Under the pieces are notes generated by a model. That model was given only the letters and a program-made list of their open reading frames with translations, did no database searches and was not told where the DNA came from. Positions 61,274 to 64,000 of a stretch of 64,000 nt of DNA are shown here, in pieces. Position numbers and translations under genes: made by a program. Numbering within the stretch: the stretch's first letter is position 1; each line of letters begins with the position of its first letter. Origin of the DNA: Oceanihabitans gracilariae (lineage in GTDB: Bacteria; Bacteroidota; Bacteroidia; Flavobacteriales; Flavobacteriaceae); NCBI RefSeq assembly GCF_042684485.1, contig NZ_JBHULM010000011.1:1054001-1118000 (forward strand). Reading direction: 5' to 3'.

Positions 61274-63046
61274 ATGAAAACAATAAAACACATCACTATA
61301 TTATTTATTCTACTTGCTACAAGTATAGTTTCTGCACAAGTAAAATTTGAAGCTAAAGTGAGCAAGAAAAAATTGGGTGTTAATGAACGCTTGCGAATAG
61401 ATTTTGAAATGAATGAAGATGGTGATAATTTTAATCCACCTAGCTTTAAAGATTTTAATGTAGTTGCAGGACCAAACCAGTCTGTTAGTCATTCTTGGGT
61501 AAATGGTAAAAAATCATTCAATAAAACCTACAGCTATTTTTTAGCACCTAAAAAACAAGGTAAGTTTACCATTAATCAAGCCACTATAGAAATTAAAGGA
61601 AATACCTATAAAACTACTCCTATAACTGTAGTTATTTCTAAAGCAGTAGATAAACCAAACGATCCTAACAATCCAGATATATCTATAGAAGACAATATTC
61701 ATTTGGTTGCAGAAGTATCTAAAACAGATCCTTATTTAAACGAAGCCATTACTGTAGTTTACAAACTGTATGTTTCGCCAAACACAGGAGTTAGTAACTG
61801 GAGAGAAACAGACAGTCCTAGATACAATGATTTCTGGTCGCAAAACATAGATATAAAAGGACTAAAAATACTAAATGGTACTTATAAAGGCGAAGACTAT
61901 AGATATGTCGTTTTACGTAAAACAGTATTGTATCCTCAAAAAACAGGAAAACTAGAAATAGAGCCATTAAGCCTAGATATTACAGTAGATGTGCCAACAA
62001 ACAGACGTAATATTTTTGGAGAGCGTTTAATGACGCAAGCAAATAAAACCATATCTGCAGGAAGCAGAAAAATTAATGTAAAGCCACTACCAGAAAATAA
62101 TAAACCTGCTAATTTTACAGGAGCTGTTGGTGATTTTAATTTTGAGGTTGCTACTTCAAAACAAGCATTAAACGCATCAGAATCGCTTCAAGCAACAGTT
62201 ACAGTTTCAGGTAATGGTAACTTAAAGTTGTTTGAATTGCCAAAACTGAGTCTTCCTAGTTCCTTAGAGGTTTATGAACCAGAAAATAGAGATAAAGTTT
62301 CTACTACAATTAAAGGAATGCAAGGAAAACGAAGCCAAAGTTATACTGTTGTTCCGCAGTTTAAAGGTAAATATCCTTTGCCAAGCATCTCTTTTTCTTA
62401 TTTTGATTTAAAGACAGAAAGCTACAAGACATTAAGCTCAAAGGAGCTAATTATTGATGTGCTTGAAGGTCCAACAAATAAAGAATCTGCTACTAATAAT
62501 GCTATAACAAGTGCTACTAATAAACAGCCTGTTTTAGGAAATGATCATTTTGCATTTATAAAAACCAAAGCTAATTTAGTTTCTACAACCAAAAAGAACT
62601 TTTTTAAATCTACAGGTTTTTGGACTGCTTTATTAGGACCACTTTTAGCAATACCATTAGCCATTGTGTTTAGAAACAAACGCGAGGAACGTTTAGCAGA
62701 TGTTACAGGTAATAAAATTAGAAAAGCAGATAAACTAGCTAAAAAATATTTAAGCGAGGCAAAACGTACTCTAGGTCAAAAAGAAGCGTTTTATGTAGCG
62801 CTAGAAAAAGCATTACATAATTACTTAAAAGCCAAGCTGCAAATAGAGACTAGTGATTTTAGTAAAGATAAAATTACCCAAATATTAAACGAAAAAGAAG
62901 TAGCAAACGCAACTGTTTTAGAGTTTGTTAGCATACTTAAAAACTGCGAATTGGCACGTTATACACCAATTACGCAAGTAGAAATGCAACAAGATTATGA
63001 AAAAGCATCAAAAGCAATTTCAGAAATAGATAAGCAAATTCGTTAA
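61274..63046 (+). CDS. batD: BatD family protein
   Basis: 590 residues. Signal peptide (about 1-22, ending VSAQV), Ig-like beta domains (DEDGDNF..., QGKFTINQATIEIKGNTYKTTPI, then KKQGKF and GKYPLPSISFSYFD), one membrane segment (about 447-464, TALLGPLLAIPLAIVF) and a cytoplasmic helical tail (ADKLAKKYLSEAKRTLGQ..., ALHNYLKAKLQ). It is the usual fourth Bat component. It ends one base before batE, indicating tight coupling. Confidence 0.93.
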   Translation: MKTIKHITILFILLATSIVSAQVKFEAKVSKKKLGVNERLRIDFEMNEDGDNFNPPSFKDFNVVAGPNQSVSHSWVNGKKSFNKTYSYFLAPKKQGKFTINQATIEIKGNTYKTTPITVVISKAVDKPNDPNNPDISIEDNIHLVAEVSKTDPYLNEAITVVYKLYVSPNTGVSNWRETDSPRYNDFWSQNIDIKGLKILNGTYKGEDYRYVVLRKTVLYPQKTGKLEIEPLSLDITVDVPTNRRNIFGERLMTQANKTISAGSRKINVKPLPENNKPANFTGAVGDFNFEVATSKQALNASESLQATVTVSGNGNLKLFELPKLSLPSSLEVYEPENRDKVSTTIKGMQGKRSQSYTVVPQFKGKYPLPSISFSYFDLKTESYKTLSSKELIIDVLEGPTNKESATNNAITSATNKQPVLGNDHFAFIKTKANLVSTTKKNFFKSTGFWTALLGPLLAIPLAIVFRNKREERLADVTGNKIRKADKLAKKYLSEAKRTLGQKEAFYVALEKALHNYLKAKLQIETSDFSKDKITQILNEKEVANATVLEFVSILKNCELARYTPITQVEMQQDYEKASKAISEIDKQIR

Positions 63047-63047
63047 T

Positions 63048-63806
63048 ATGAAACATATAATTTACATAGTAACCTTTTTACTCACTACACTTTCTGTAGC
63101 GCAAAACAATACCCTTTTTGAAGAAGGTAATGCCTTGTATAATGAAGGGAAGTTTACTGAAGCAATAGCAAAGTACGAATCTATCTTAGATGCTAATAAG
63201 CACTCTGCATCCTTATATTTTAATCTTGGTAATGCGCATTATAAACTAAATAATATCGCACCAAGTATTTATTACTTTGAAAAAGCCTTAATGCTTTCTC
63301 CTAATGATAAAGAAATACAAAACAATATTGCCTTTGCAAGAAACATGACAGTAGATGCTATAGATGTTGTGCCAGAAGTGGGTATAAGTAAACTGTTTAA
63401 AAACCTAACCAATACCTTTAGTTTTAATGGTTGGGCTTATGCTTCGGTAATTGCAATGGTTCTTTTTGTATTGTTGTCGTTGTGGTATTATTTTAGTTAT
63501 TCTTCTAACAAAAAAAGAATGGCATTTATAGGTAGTTCTAGCTTTTTGTTTTTAGCTATTGTCACCTTATTTTTCGCTTTTAAAAAATACGATTTAGATA
63601 AAAACTACAAACCAGCAATTGTGTTTTCGCAAGAGGCTTTAGTAAAAAGTGAGCCTAATTTAAGAAGTCAAGAATCCTTTAGACTACATGAAGGCACCAA
63701 AGTTTTAATTTTAGATACTGTTAATAATTGGAAAAAAATCAAGCTTTCAGATGGTAAGCAAGGATGGATTTCTAATGATGCTATAAAAGCTTTAAACGAA
63801 ATTTAA
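63048..63806 (+). CDS. batE: BatE tetratricopeptide/SH3 protein
   Basis: 252 residues. Signal peptide (ending SVAQNN), TPR units (about 20-110, TLFEEGNALYNEGKFTEAIAKYES, ..SASLYFNLGNAHYKL, ..APSIYYFEKALMLSP), two membrane segments (about 128-150 and 160-178), then an SH3-like C-terminus (about 200-252: LVKSEPNLRSQESFRLHEGTKVLILD, QGWISNDAI). It closes the canonical Bat set. A new gene starts 61 bases later. Confidence 0.93.
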   Translation: MKHIIYIVTFLLTTLSVAQNNTLFEEGNALYNEGKFTEAIAKYESILDANKHSASLYFNLGNAHYKLNNIAPSIYYFEKALMLSPNDKEIQNNIAFARNMTVDAIDVVPEVGISKLFKNLTNTFSFNGWAYASVIAMVLFVLLSLWYYFSYSSNKKRMAFIGSSSFLFLAIVTLFFAFKKYDLDKNYKPAIVFSQEALVKSEPNLRSQESFRLHEGTKVLILDTVNNWKKIKLSDGKQGWISNDAIKALNEI

Positions 63807-63867
63807 ATTTGCATAACACTGTAACAGTTTAAAATAGTATATTTACAGCTAATTTTTAAAAAAGGGA

Positions 63868-64000
63868 ATGTCAAAAAAAGGAGTATCTATAGTTTTATCA
63901 GTAATTTTTATACTGTTTATAGCTACACCAACTATTATAACAATAGTTGATGATACTATTGATGTTTCTGTAGTTTTTTCTGTTTCAGAAGAAGAAAATG
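63868..64000 (+). CDS. start of an unrecognised protein with N-terminal membrane segment (cut by window)
   Basis: I translated it by hand: it begins MSKKGVSIVLSVIFILFIATP with a membrane segment and continues TIITIVDDTIDVSVVFSV, then an acidic run. 44 residues are visible. It follows batE with a 61-base gap on the same strand; whether it belongs to the operon cannot be told. No family is recognised. Confidence 0.65.
   Translation, partial: MSKKGVSIVLSVIFILFIATPTIITIVDDTIDVSVVFSVSEEEN

Noticed and set aside
1..64000. tRNA, rRNA, transposase or phage genes
   Set aside because: I looked for cloverleaf ends, rRNA motifs and transposase-type proteins and found none.

Overview
The window is a stretch of a low-G+C (by eye about one third) Bacteroidota chromosome, almost certainly from the family Flavobacteriaceae. 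Supporting signs are TAnnTTTG-type promoter boxes, few Shine-Dalgarno sequences, a type IX secretion (T9SS) 'gliding motility-associated' C-terminal domain, an IPExxxVDY-family gene beside rnc and pyk, a DUF1800/DUF1501 pair, the viroplasmin-RNase H fusion and a complete Bat (aerotolerance) operon. The genus cannot be told from the sequence. No rRNA, tRNA, phage, transposase or CRISPR was seen.

Layout. 1-9.5 kb (minus strand): a cut-off alpha/beta hydrolase, an AddB-like nuclease, a calcium-repeat OmpA porin, kbl and an AddA-like helicase-nuclease; the two repair subunits are separated by the ompA and kbl genes. 9.5-15.2 kb: superoxide dismutase, then a 579-base non-coding stretch with three copies of a two-hairpin module, then a purF-type amidotransferase, a PfkB kinase, RNase H and purN. 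15.4-19.7 kb (plus): acpP-fabF-rnc-IPExxxVDY-pyk. 20-25.8 kb: small accessory genes, including a TetR regulator and an SDR enzyme that share the same palindromic operator, dinB, a lysoplasmalogenase and a CYTH protein. 25.8-34.5 kb (minus): alpha-2-macroglobulin lipoprotein, a monooxygenase-like protein and PBP1C, with several REP-like hairpin elements between them. 34.7-41.4 kb: an aldehyde dehydrogenase, a pair of lipocalin-like lipoproteins, a tandem-OmpA membrane protein and the DUF1800/DUF1501 pair.

41.4-51.2 kb is the most unusual part: an 826-base non-coding stretch ending in a terminator-like hairpin, a small secreted protein of unknown function, then one 2842-residue surface protein with 33 tandem units of about 66 residues (198 bp) and a T9SS sorting domain. 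Sequence variants in the array record nested segmental duplications, including a 13-unit one (2568-bp offset). 51.3-54.3 kb (minus): an AlbA_2/Schlafen-type protein, an SDR and an aldo/keto reductase. 54.4-64 kb (plus): moxR, DUF58, a two-membrane-segment protein, batA, batB, batC, batD, batE and the start of one more membrane protein.

How the genes fit together: acpP/fabF make fatty acids; purN and purF belong to purine synthesis; AddA/AddB-like proteins, dinB and rnc handle nucleic acids; PBP1C with alpha-2-macroglobulin is a known periplasmic defence/cell-wall pairing; the Bat operon is a MoxR/von Willebrand A envelope complex. The strongest leads for something undescribed are the three covarying RNA-like modules at 10217-10636, the giant repeat adhesin with its small partner gene, and the 826-base leader with its terminator.
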